Shown: positions 46,548-55,500 of the stretch, in pieces | Position numbering within the stretch: the first letter of the stretch is position 1 | How the letters are laid out: each line of letters begins with the position of its first letter | From: Flavobacterium sp. UBA7665 | Lineage (GTDB): Bacteria > Bacteroidota > Bacteroidia > Flavobacteriales > Flavobacteriaceae | Reading direction: 5' to 3' | Assembly (NCBI GenBank): GCA_002483285.1 | Contig: DLHP01000022.1 | Span: forward strand, 1 to 64,000 | DNA: 64,000 nt | Translations under genes and position numbers: made by a program | Notes under the pieces: model-generated | Seen by the model: the letters and a program-made list of their open reading frames with translations, nothing else | What the model was told of the DNA's origin: nothing | The model's database searches: none

Positions 46548-47215
46548 TGTCGTACATCCTTAGTATCGAAACGGCTACCAAGAATTGCTCGGTAGCTATT
46601 GCAAAAGACGGGCAGACACTCATCTGCAGCGAAATTGCCGAACAAGGCTATTCACACGCCGAAAAATTACACGTATTCATTGAAGAGGTTTTGCAACGTT
46701 CTGGACTGTCGTTTGCCGATTTGGCAGCAGTGGCCGTGAGCCAAGGGCCGGGTTCTTACACGGGATTGCGCATTGGTGTTTCGGCTGCCAAGGGATTGTG
46801 TTATGCGCTAGGCATTCCGCTGATTGCCATTGATACTTTGCAAATTCTGGCCTCACAAGTTTCTATCGATAATGGATCGATTGTGCCCATGCTCGATGCC
46901 AGAAGAATGGAAGTCTACAGCGCCATATTCGACGCGAACCACCAAAAGACCAGACCGACTGAAGCTCAAATCATCACCTCCGAATCCTTCATCGATTACA
47001 AAGAAACGTTATACTTCGTGGGGGACTGTGCGCAAAAATGCCAGCCAGTGCTCACACGCGATAATTTTGTTTTCCTCGACCAGATTGTCTATCCATCGGC
47101 GCGCGAAATGAGTGCCTTGGGTTATGAGAAGTACAAAAAAAACGACACCGTGGATGTCGCTTATTTTGAACCGCATTATCTAAAAGATTTTATGATTGCG
47201 CAAAAAGGGTCATAG
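46547..47215 (+). CDS. tsaB: tRNA threonylcarbamoyladenosine biosynthesis protein TsaB
   Basis: A 222-residue cytoplasmic protein that partners TsaD in making the t6A base at position 37 of ANN-decoding tRNAs. The N-terminus (ILSIETATKNCSVAIA) and the motif VSQGPGSYTGLRIGVSAAKGL (about 64-84) are the family hallmarks. It overlaps the second adaptor by one base, so this housekeeping gene is translated from the end of an export operon. Its 3' end overlaps the convergent gene by six bases. Confidence 0.95.
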   Translation: MSYILSIETATKNCSVAIAKDGQTLICSEIAEQGYSHAEKLHVFIEEVLQRSGLSFADLAAVAVSQGPGSYTGLRIGVSAAKGLCYALGIPLIAIDTLQILASQVSIDNGSIVPMLDARRMEVYSAIFDANHQKTRPTEAQIITSESFIDYKETLYFVGDCAQKCQPVLTRDNFVFLDQIVYPSAREMSALGYEKYKKNDTVDVAYFEPHYLKDFMIAQKGS

Positions 47216-47875
47216 GGTCGCCAGGAAATCTACAATCCGGATCATATCGGCACGATCGCCAAACGAAACCTTGTTGGCCTTGAGCCAGGTTTCTATTTCT
47301 GTTTTCTTATCGGGAAATAATTTAATAAGGTCTTTTTTTCCACCGGGGAATTCTGCTGTGGCCTCTTTTGCTTTGAGAAAGTAAGCATCATCTGTTTTAG
47401 AATAACGAGCGGGCATGTCTTTTTCTAGTGAAGTCTTGGCCCTTTTACCTTCGTAATAATTGATGTTTTCCTTTTGAAACAGGGCAATATTATTTTTTTC
47501 GTGCAACACAATCAGATAGCCATAAGTGAGTTGGTTTTTTGTATTTGTGTAGGGTGTAAGCACATACTTTTTATTGGTTCCATTAAAAGTGACCGTTGCA
47601 AAATCATCAATTTTATCCATGATTAGCGTATCGCCTTTTGTGGTGATGAATTCGAATTCATCGTTGAAAACATTGTAACGCATGTTTGAGTTCTGTGCGA
47701 TGTTCTTGACCTTCGCTGGTGAAAACATTTTTTGCAGGTAGGGTGATCCTAGTGGTTTGTCGGCTTTGTGAACATTAATGAAAGTGGTTCCGATCATTCT
47801 GGGTTCATTGTCTTTTTGGGCATAAGAAGTGATGGCCGCAAACACGAGTGCAAATTTCAGCAGGTTTTTTTTCAT
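47210..47875 (-). CDS. Secreted protein of unknown function
   Basis: A 221-residue protein from the ATG at 47875, with a signal peptide (about 1-20, ending TSYAQ). The frame opens at 47917, but the promoter box at 47892-47899 favours the shorter start. The mature part has repeated short strands (MRYNVFNDEFEFITTKGD, KKYVLTPYTNTK) and a C-terminal helical region with FPGGKKDLIKLFPDKK. I recognise no domain. It converges on tsaB, with a six-base overlap of the coding ends. Confidence 0.8.
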   Translation of the reverse strand: MKKNLLKFALVFAAITSYAQKDNEPRMIGTTFINVHKADKPLGSPYLQKMFSPAKVKNIAQNSNMRYNVFNDEFEFITTKGDTLIMDKIDDFATVTFNGTNKKYVLTPYTNTKNQLTYGYLIVLHEKNNIALFQKENINYYEGKRAKTSLEKDMPARYSKTDDAYFLKAKEATAEFPGGKKDLIKLFPDKKTEIETWLKANKVSFGDRADMIRIVDFLATL

Positions 47876-47891
47876 GGCGTTTTGTTTCGAC

Positions 47892-47899
47892 CAAATATA
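47892..47899 (-). promoter_or_regulatory. -7 promoter element of the secreted unknown protein
   Basis: On the minus strand this reads TATATTTG, a perfect TAnnTTTG match, 16 bases before the start at 47875. Confidence 0.55.
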
Positions 47900-47921
47900 A
47901 AAATATATTCGTGGCAAGACC

Positions 47922-48746
47922 CTATTTGGTGCTTTCTTTTACAAACGGCTGGATCACAATACCCGCGTTGTCAAAAGCCGTTTTTGTATTTTCTAGGATG
48001 TCAGAACTAACGTTGCCATGATCCTCTTTTTTACACCAGGCATGAATGACCAATTTAATACCCGAATCGGTGAGTTCTTTTACAGAAACCGTAGCTTGTG
48101 GATGTTTGAGGATTCTTGGGTCCTTGTCGAGGATTTCCAAAATGAGGTCTTTGGCGGCTTTGATATTGGTGTCATAAGAAATGCCCATGATCAATTCGGT
48201 TCGCCGATTTTCCTGTTGCGAATAGTTGATGATGGTCCCGTTTGACAGAGCGCCATTGGGTACAAAAATCACCTGGTTGTTGGCGGTTAGCAATTGGGTG
48301 ACGAAAATCTGGATGTCTATTACTGTTCCTCCCACGCCTTGCGCTTCTATGGTGTCGCCAAGTTTAAAGGGTTTGAATAAAATAATGAGCATGCCGCCGG
48401 CAAAATTAGAAAGCGATCCTTGCAAAGACAATCCCACGGCAAGACCAGCTGCACCCAGTATTGCCACAAACGATGAGGACTCAATCCCGAGTTTAGAGAT
48501 TACCGCAATAAAGAGCACGATGCGCAATCCCCAATAAATAATGTCCGAAAGGAACTCAATAAGCGTAGGCTCTACCTCGCGGCGCACCATGATTTTTCGC
48601 GCTACCGAGTTGACGATCCGGATGACCCAAATCCCCACGAGCAACAGTAAGATGGCTGCCACCAATTTGGGTGAATAGTCGATGAATACCTTAATAAAGG
48701 AATTGGCATATTGTTCAATAAAGCTGATTTCTCCTGCTATTTTCAT
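47922..48746 (-). CDS. Small-conductance mechanosensitive channel (MscS family)
   Basis: A 274-residue inner-membrane channel that opens under membrane tension on osmotic downshock. Three helices are seen (about 26-46, 66-86 and the pore helix about 93-122, with LGAAGLAVGLSLQGSLSNFAGGMLI). The cytoplasmic vestibule carries FKLGDTIEAQGVGGTVIDIQ and FVPNGALSNGTIINYS. Length matches the compact E. coli MscS type. A terminator lies upstream at 48755-48784, so it is transcribed separately from the gene before it. Confidence 0.94.
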   Translation of the reverse strand: MKIAGEISFIEQYANSFIKVFIDYSPKLVAAILLLLVGIWVIRIVNSVARKIMVRREVEPTLIEFLSDIIYWGLRIVLFIAVISKLGIESSSFVAILGAAGLAVGLSLQGSLSNFAGGMLIILFKPFKLGDTIEAQGVGGTVIDIQIFVTQLLTANNQVIFVPNGALSNGTIINYSQQENRRTELIMGISYDTNIKAAKDLILEILDKDPRILKHPQATVSVKELTDSGIKLVIHAWCKKEDHGNVSSDILENTKTAFDNAGIVIQPFVKESTK

Positions 48747-48754
48747 TTTTAAAT

Positions 48755-48784
48755 CAATAAAAAACCTTCCCGAGAGAAGGTTTT
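48755..48784 (-). terminator. Rho-independent terminator after the 11-mer repeat gene
   Basis: AAAACCTTC (48761-48769) pairs with GAAGGTTTT (48776-48784) around a six-base loop. On the minus strand the stem runs into a T-rich stretch. It separates the 11-mer repeat gene from mscS. Confidence 0.75.
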
Positions 48785-48818
48785 AGTTGGTCATGCAAAA
48801 ATAAATCTTTTTGAGGAT

Positions 48819-49208
48819 TTAATCGGCATCTTCTTCAATTCTGTTGCCGGTTTCTTCGGCAGTTTCTTTGGCTTCGGTAGCGCCGTCGTCCAGGAATGAG
48901 TTGGCTTTTTCTTCGGCGGTATCAATGGCAGCCGTTGTTTTTTCGCGGGCGGTATCGGTGTATTCTGACACCTTTTCCTTGGCAGTCTCTACGATATCGT
49001 CGATTTTATCGCCAGCGCCATCAAAATACTGGTTGGCTTTCTCCTTAACCGAATCGAGCAAATCCTCAGCTTTTTCAAGGTACGGTTCTGCGGCTTCTTT
49101 GGCTTTGGCAATCCCGTCGTCTACCAAATCTTCTGCTTTGTTGGCCAGGTTTTCTGTGGTTTCTTTACCCGATCCAAATAAATTCTTAAAAAATGATCCT
49201 AATCCCAT
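48819..49208 (-). CDS. Amphipathic helical protein with 11-residue repeats (LEA-like)
   Basis: A 129-residue acidic protein from the ATG at 49208. The frame opens at 49232, but a -7 box at 49234-49241 supports the shorter start. After a hydrophobic head (MGLGSFFKNLFGS), residues 14-123 fall into ten consecutive 11-residue units without a gap, most ending in Lys (AEDLVDDGIAK, AEDLLDSVKEK, IDDIVETAKEK, VSEYTDTAREK). This is the period of group 3 LEA proteins, apolipoproteins and synuclein. Such helices lie on membranes or protect on drying. Those roles are inference. No signal peptide is present. Confidence 0.88.
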   Translation of the reverse strand: MGLGSFFKNLFGSGKETTENLANKAEDLVDDGIAKAKEAAEPYLEKAEDLLDSVKEKANQYFDGAGDKIDDIVETAKEKVSEYTDTAREKTTAAIDTAEEKANSFLDDGATEAKETAEETGNRIEEDAD

Positions 49209-49233
49209 GGTTTTTAAATGTTTGGTTACCATT

Positions 49234-49241
49234 CAAAGTTA
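49234..49241 (-). promoter_or_regulatory. -7 promoter element of the 11-mer repeat gene
   Basis: On the minus strand this reads TAACTTTG, a perfect TAnnTTTG match, 25 bases before the ATG at 49208. Confidence 0.55.
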
Positions 49242-49271
49242 GCGAAAAAAAGATACCGATAACCAGTCGGG

Positions 49272-51281
49272 TTACAATTCTTTAAAGAGTTGTGCAAAGT
49301 CGGATGTGGGCGCGTCACAAGTCTGGTTGTGACACAAATAAAACAGTGTTTTTGCGGCGTCAAACCGATTTTGCAAAAAGGGTAATGACGATTCGCGGCT
49401 GGTTCCGGCCACGACAAGTTGCGGCAGGTATTGGCTGTTGATTTTACCTAAGTACGACAATGCGTCTGCCCCGCAGATGGCGAGTTCCTTATTGGTTTCG
49501 GACTGGTTCAACAGCAAACGCAGCCAGTTCGAGAATGCCGACGGATAGTCTATTTGCGGCACCAAACGCAACACCATTTCCAGGCTTAATTTTCCGTAGT
49601 GCGATTGGTGGAAATAAATGCTGAGCTTGAAAAGGTTTTCGGCCATTACCGAGTTCGACGCCGCAATGACATTGTCTTCGGTTTCAAAGTGCGGCGCAAC
49701 CAAATCGGGATCGAGTCGAGACGTGAAAGAAAAGAAACGCTGAGTTTCGTCAAAGAAATTGTCGAGGCAGTAATCGGTGAGTTTGCGCGCATCGTGTAGC
49801 CATTTCTCTTCGAAAGTGACTTCATAAAGGGCAATGAATGCCGCGATGACGTGCGCGTAATCTTCAAGGAAACCATTGATGGTACTTTTGCCGTTTTTAT
49901 AACTGTGCCACAAATGCCCATCGGGCGACCATTGGTTTTTTTGGAGAAACGCGGCATTTTGCAGCGCGGTATTTAAATAGTTCTCGTCACCCAACGCTTT
50001 GTACGCATCCACAAAACCCTTGAGCATGATGGCGTTCCAGGAGGTCAGGCATTTGTCGTCGAGGCGTGGTTTAGGCCGATTCTCACGCGCATCGAACAGT
50101 AGTTTTTCCCAGACTTGCTTTTTAAATTGGAGTTCGACAAGTGGGATGTTCTGTTGCGAAGCAATCCTCTCAAGCGAATCCTTTTGAATCAGGACATAGT
50201 TTTCTTTTTCCCAAAAACCAAAATCATTGATGTTGAAAACCATGCTGAACAATTCAAAATCGTCACCCAGTAATTGCTGTAACTCGCCTTGGGTCCAGAC
50301 GTAAAACGCGCCTTCTTCGAGATGGTTGTTGGCGTCAAGGCTGTCGGCGTCGAGTGCGCTGTAAAAGGCACCTTCATCGGTAAGCCATTCACGTGTCACA
50401 AAACCAAGGGTTTTTACAATGACTTGCTGATACAGCGGATTTTTCGTGCGCTTGAATGCGTCGGCGTACAACGAAACAAGCTGGCCATTGTCGTAGAGCA
50501 TCTTTTCAAAATGCGGCACATGCCATTTGAGGTCGACCGAATAGCGCGAAAATCCGCCGCCAAGCGCGTCGAACAAGCCACCGTAAGCCATTTTGGTCAG
50601 CGTGAGATCGACGAATTCGAGGAGTTCAGTGTCGTTGTTTTGGTGGCCGTATCGTTGTAGGAAATCGTAATTGTTGGGCAGCATGAATTTGGGCGCGCGC
50701 GCCATACCGCCGAATTCCCAGTCGAAACTTTTTTTCCATTTGGCCACGAGTGATTCGAGGATATTTTGGTCGATTTGGGTATCGCTTGGGTTCGGGATCA
50801 GGCTCAAGCTGTGTAATCCGCTTTGTAGTTTTTGCGCGTAATCGATCATTTTCTGCGCATCGGACTGGTACAAATCTTGCAGATTTTGGAGGGTGTTGAT
50901 CCAGTCGTTCTTGCGGAAATAAGTACCGCCCCAAACCGGACGGCCGTCGGGCAAGGCGACCACATTCATAGGCCAACCGCCGTGTCCGGTCATGATTTGT
51001 ACCGCTTTCATGTATACGGCGTCGATGTCTGGACGTTCTTCGCGGTCTATTTTGATGGAGACAAAATGCGCATTCATAACTTGGGCCGCTTCATGGTCCT
51101 CAAAAGTTTCGTGTTCCATGACGTGGCACCAATGGCAGGCCGAATAGCCGATGCTGATAAGCAGGAGTTTGTTTTGTGATTGGGCCGACGCTAAAGACGC
51201 TGCGTTCCAGGCTTTCCAGTGCACGGGATTTTGGGCGTGTTGCAAAAGATAAGGACTGGTTTCGGACGAAAGTTCATTCAT
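49272..51281 (-). CDS. DUF255 thioredoxin-domain protein (YyaL/SSP411 type)
   Basis: A 669-residue cytoplasmic protein. The N-terminal thioredoxin-like domain (about 5-165) carries YSACHWCHVMEHETFED with C49 and C52. The remainder forms an alpha/alpha barrel like that of N-acylglucosamine epimerases (HVPHFEKMLYDNGQLVSLYADAF, then GFLEDYAHVIAAFIALYE). Length matches the family, which runs from bacteria to human spermatogenesis-associated protein 20. Its substrate is not known. It is monocistronic. Confidence 0.92.
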   Translation of the reverse strand: MNELSSETSPYLLQHAQNPVHWKAWNAASLASAQSQNKLLLISIGYSACHWCHVMEHETFEDHEAAQVMNAHFVSIKIDREERPDIDAVYMKAVQIMTGHGGWPMNVVALPDGRPVWGGTYFRKNDWINTLQNLQDLYQSDAQKMIDYAQKLQSGLHSLSLIPNPSDTQIDQNILESLVAKWKKSFDWEFGGMARAPKFMLPNNYDFLQRYGHQNNDTELLEFVDLTLTKMAYGGLFDALGGGFSRYSVDLKWHVPHFEKMLYDNGQLVSLYADAFKRTKNPLYQQVIVKTLGFVTREWLTDEGAFYSALDADSLDANNHLEEGAFYVWTQGELQQLLGDDFELFSMVFNINDFGFWEKENYVLIQKDSLERIASQQNIPLVELQFKKQVWEKLLFDARENRPKPRLDDKCLTSWNAIMLKGFVDAYKALGDENYLNTALQNAAFLQKNQWSPDGHLWHSYKNGKSTINGFLEDYAHVIAAFIALYEVTFEEKWLHDARKLTDYCLDNFFDETQRFFSFTSRLDPDLVAPHFETEDNVIAASNSVMAENLFKLSIYFHQSHYGKLSLEMVLRLVPQIDYPSAFSNWLRLLLNQSETNKELAICGADALSYLGKINSQYLPQLVVAGTSRESSLPFLQNRFDAAKTLFYLCHNQTCDAPTSDFAQLFKEL

Positions 51282-51349
51282 AGTGGGAGGTTTTTTAGCC
51301 CGGATAGGAGTGGAAATCCTTTTTTATAAACCTTATGTTTTAGTCTTCC

Positions 51350-51382
51350 AAACCTTCCAGCTTTTAGAAAGCTGGAAGGTTT
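51350..51382. repeat. Perfect 15-bp hairpin
   Basis: Bases 51350-51364 and 51368-51382 are perfectly complementary around a TAG loop, with flanking T- and A-rich bases. It can act as a bidirectional terminator in the 290-base gap between the NifU-type and DUF255 genes, both on the minus strand. A short direct repeat GAAAGGTTTT follows twice (51391-51410). Confidence 0.8.
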
Positions 51383-51455
51383 AAAAAGACGAAAGGTTTT
51401 GAAAGGTTTTTAAAAAAGATTGCAACGCATAGCCGGAATAGCTTCTAAAAAATAA

Positions 51456-51554
51456 AACACAGATTGCACGGATTTTCACAGATTTTAAAACGTTTTTATC
51501 TGTGGTAATCTGTGCACCCGAGGCTTTAGCCGAACTGGCGAAGCAATCTGTGTT
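51456..51554. repeat. Nested inverted repeat element of about 100 bases
   Basis: AACACAGATTGC (51456-51467) pairs perfectly with GCAATCTGTGTT (51543-51554). Inside, TGCACGGATT (51465-51474) pairs with AATCTGTGCA (51507-51516, 9 of 10), and CACAGAT (51478-51484) pairs with ATCTGTG (51498-51504). The motif CACAGATT recurs in tandem. A spacer with ACCCGAGGCTTTAGCCGA follows the inner stem. I recall similar ACAGATT elements between genes in other Flavobacteria. It probably is a dispersed palindromic repeat. Confidence 0.75.
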
Positions 51555-51571
51555 ATAAAAGTAATGAATTA

Positions 51572-52465
51572 TTAAGCGTTGAGCGCCTCAACCTTGATGT
51601 TTTCATCATTGAGCATGTCTTTGAGCATATTTTCGATGCCGCTTTTGAGCGTGAAAGTAGACGACGGGCAACCGTTGCAGGCGCCTTGTAAAATTACTTT
51701 CACCCGTTTTTCGGCTGGGTCGTAGGAATCAAAAAGGATGTTGCCCCCATCGGCTGCGACCGCTGGTTTGACGTATTCTTCAAGGATGTTGATGATTTGC
51801 TGCGAGGTGGTGTCGAGCTTGTCGAAGTTTTCTATTTTTTGCTTTTCTACTTTGGGTGCTTCGATGAGGGTTTCGTCGAGTACGGTTCCGCCATTTTCTA
51901 TGTAGCCTTTGAGAAATGAGCGCAGTTCGAGCGTGATTTCGGCCCAGTCGTAGCTGTCGTATTTGCTGACCGAGATGTAGTTTTCGTCGATGAATACTTC
52001 CTTGACGTACGGGAAATTGAACAGTTCGCGCGCCAATGGCGAAGGTTTGGTGTCGTCGATGCTTTTGAACTCGACAGCAGTTTTGGTGACCATTTTGTTG
52101 ACCACAAATTTAAGGGTAGCCGGATTGGGTGTGGTTTCGCCGTAGACGGTAATGGGTTGCTTTTTTGAAGTTTCGTCTATCGTTACGATGACGCCGCCAC
52201 CAGTGACGAAGTTTTGGATCTGCTCGGCAACCGCGTCTTTAACGTCGTCCCATTCTACAATATTGTAGCGCTCGATGGCGATGAAATTACCCGAAATATA
52301 GACGGTTTTTACAAACGGAAGGTAAAATAATTGTTGCGCCAGCGGAGAGTTTTTGGCTTCATCAATGTTCTTGAATTCGAAACTCTGGTTTTGGGTAATA
52401 AAGTCGGGGAATTCAAATTTAATTATTGTGGGATTTTGCGTTTCTTTTATGGTGATTGGAGTCAT
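51572..52465 (-). CDS. NifU/Nfu-type iron-sulfur scaffold with duplicated N-domain
   Basis: A 297-residue cytoplasmic iron-sulfur carrier. The C-terminal NifU domain (about 222-295) has the cluster ligands C263 and C266 in GACNGCPSS. In front lie two copies of the Nfu N-terminal domain (about 5-92 and 110-196). Both show NPxTxKF, an SPLAxxLFxxPxVKxVxI segment and a YxxxxWxEI/DV helix. Most Nfu proteins carry one copy. It probably passes assembled clusters to target enzymes. It has its own divergent promoter. Confidence 0.92.
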   Translation of the reverse strand: MTPITIKETQNPTIIKFEFPDFITQNQSFEFKNIDEAKNSPLAQQLFYLPFVKTVYISGNFIAIERYNIVEWDDVKDAVAEQIQNFVTGGGVIVTIDETSKKQPITVYGETTPNPATLKFVVNKMVTKTAVEFKSIDDTKPSPLARELFNFPYVKEVFIDENYISVSKYDSYDWAEITLELRSFLKGYIENGGTVLDETLIEAPKVEKQKIENFDKLDTTSQQIINILEEYVKPAVAADGGNILFDSYDPAEKRVKVILQGACNGCPSSTFTLKSGIENMLKDMLNDENIKVEALNA

Positions 52466-52482
52466 AACTGTTTGATTTTTTG

Positions 52483-52490
52483 CAAATTTA
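52483..52490 (-). promoter_or_regulatory. -7 promoter element of the NifU-type gene
   Basis: On the minus strand this reads TAAATTTG, a perfect TAnnTTTG match, 17 bases before the start at 52465. A TTG (plus-strand CAA at 52507-52509) lies 16 bases further up as a possible -33 element. Confidence 0.55.
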
Positions 52491-52514
52491 ACAAACTTAT
52501 ATTGGGCAATTGGT

Positions 52515-52522
52515 TATATTTG
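52515..52522 (+). promoter_or_regulatory. -7 promoter element of the surface repeat protein gene
   Basis: TATATTTG is a perfect TAnnTTTG match, 35 bases before the ATG at 52558, divergent from the NifU promoter. No well-spaced -33 element is seen. Confidence 0.5.
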
Positions 52523-52557
52523 AGAATTAAAGTTTATTTAACGTTTTGCTGTGAGAA

Positions 52558-55500
52558 ATGACTAAAACTACCCTTATTTTACTGCTATTTTTGAGCAGCT
52601 TTGTTCATGCACAATTAATAGTAGACAACTCTGAAACGCCGGTGCAGTTGGTTGAAGATGTGTTAATCGGTGAAGGAGTAACGCCAATCAACATCAAGTT
52701 TAACGGAAGTACGGCCAACGCGGCAATGATTCGCGACCAAGCCACCCATTTCACCACCAATTTCAACCCCACGAACCTCGGTATTAGCGAAGGTTTGTTG
52801 TTGAGTACCGGTAAAGGTTTTTACGCCCTTGGGCCCAACACTTCACACAATAATTTGGGTACTGGCCAAAATCCCTCGGGTACGCCAAATGGTTCGGATC
52901 CCGATTTGGCACTTTTGTCAAACAGCACGATATCGAGCTCTGCGGTTTTGGAGTTTGATTTTCTCGCCACCGGGCTTGAATTGAATTTTGACTTTGTGTT
53001 TGGCTCGGAAGAATATGCCGGTTATGTAAATAGTATCAACGATTCGTTTGGATTCTTTTTGAGTGGTTACGGCATTACCGGGCCTTATTCAAATAACGCG
53101 AAAAATATCGCATTGGTGCCCAGTACCAACACTCAGATTTCTATCAACACCATCAATAATGGACCCAATAACAACGGCACCTGTACGAACTGTGCCTATT
53201 ATATCAACAACGGGCCAACAGGGCAAAACCCATTTAATCCAGCGGTCGAAACCGTGGAGTATGATGGTCTTACGACGGTGCTTCGGGCTACTTCACCATT
53301 GCGTTGCGGGGAAATGTACCATATCAAATTGGCTATTGGGAATGTAAGCGATGATTTGCTTGATTCGGGCGTGTTCTTGAAGAATTTCAGGATCAAGCCA
53401 ATGGAATTGATTACCGCTGAATTGCAGACCAGTCCCACATTGTGTGCCGGTCAAACCGTACTGATTAACTCTGGCCTGGTTCAGGGAACTAACGTATTTG
53501 TGTGGAGAGAGAATGGGGTGATTATGAGCGGTGAAACTGGGACTTCCATTACGGTAACAGATCCCGGAGTGGCGCCGCCGCTACCAGTTACCTACTCCCT
53601 TACGGTTCTTACCGATTACGGCTGCCAGATCGCTTATGATGAAATGATTATAAACTGGTTGCCAAAGATTCCTGTTGCAGATCCAGGTCCAATTGTAGAA
53701 TGTACGCCTTTGCCAGCACCATATAACGTCAGTCTTAATGATCTGGCGACCAATATGCTGGGAGCTTTAGATCCTGTGCAATACGTATTTTCTTTTTATG
53801 ATGCCAATGATTTGGGTCAAGCCGATTTTGGAAGTCCAAATAACCTTATTCCTAGAAACGTCTTGGGTACCTGGGATGATTATACCATTGACAATAGTGG
53901 TACTGACGAAATATGGGTGCGTATCGAGGATCTGTTTACCACTTGCTCTTTGGTTTACCGTATTCCAATCACCTTTACCGATGAGCCCTCTGGGAATATC
54001 TCGTTCCCGAACAGCCCATATTGTGACCAAGTTAACACGCCGCAAGCCATTACCACGGATGTTACGCCAGGCGGAGTATACTCTGCAACACCCGCAGGAT
54101 TGAATATCGATCCAACGACAGGCGCAATCAATCCGAGCCTGAGTACACCTGGGAATTACACGGTAAACTATAACCTTGCAGCCGTGGGGAGTTGCCCGGC
54201 CTTTTCACCGACACCGGCAACCATTTCGATTGTGGGCGTTCCGACGGCACCAATTGTAACCACGCCAATCACTTATTGCCAAAATGAAACTGCGGCTGCA
54301 TTGACAGCTCCTGGAAGCAATCTGCTTTGGTATACCAACGCCACAGGCGGAACCGGAAGCGCCACCGCGCCAACTCCAACTACAACTACTGCCGGGACAA
54401 CCACTTATTATGTCAGCGAATCTGCCGGAAGCTGCGAAGGCCCAAGGGCAGCCATTGTGGTAGACGTAAACCCGACACCTGCCGCACCAACCGTCACAGC
54501 CTTGACTTACTGTCAAAATGATACGGCAACCGCGTTGACGGCAACGGGAACCAACCTTTTATGGTACACCAGCGCCACGGGCGGAACGGGTAGCCCGACT
54601 CCGCCGACGCCAAACACAAGCACATCCGGGATAACCGATTATTACGTAAGCCAAACTGTCGCTGGATGCGAAGGCCCTCGCGCTAACTTAATCGTTACGG
54701 TTTATGCCACTCCGGCATTGCCAACTGTGACGAGCCCATTAACTTACTGCCAGAATGCAACACCGACTGCCTTGGTAGCAATCGGTACAGGGATTCTGTG
54801 GTACACCAGCCCAACTGGTGGTGTGGGCAGTCCAGCGGCTCCGACACCTAATACGCTCACAGCAGCATCAACCACTTTTTATGCCAGCCAAACCATCAAC
54901 GGTTGCGAAGGTCCGCGTGTTGCCCTGGTGGTGGATGTAAATCCAACGCCAGCCGCACCGGTTGTATCAAGTCCTGTCACTTATTGCCAAAATGCTACCG
55001 CTTTGGCATTGACGGCGGTTGGAAGCAATCTTTTGTGGTACAATGATCCGATAACGGGAACCGGTAGCGCCCTTGCGCCGACACCTGCTACTTTGGCTTC
55101 AGGAATGACCAATTATTATGTAACCCAAACGGTGAGTGGTTGTGAAAGCCCCCGTGCGTTGTTGGTTGTAGATGTCATTCCGACACCTGCGGCTCCAACC
55201 GTTTCAGCGTTGACCTATTGCCAAAACGAAACACCGGTTGCCTTGTCGGCTGTTGGTTCTAGTTTGCTCTGGTATGCTGCTGCAACCGGCGGGACGGGAA
55301 GTGCCATCGCGCCAACACCCACAACAGGAACAGCGGGCACAACCAGTTATTACGTGAGCCAAACCGTTAGCGGTTGCGAAGGCCCTCGTGCTGCTTTAGA
55401 TGTAACGGTTTATGCTACACCAGCTTTACCGGTAGTAAACACACCAATTGTCTATTGCCAGAACGCAGTTGCCAGTCAGCTGTCGGCGACGGGTTCTAAT

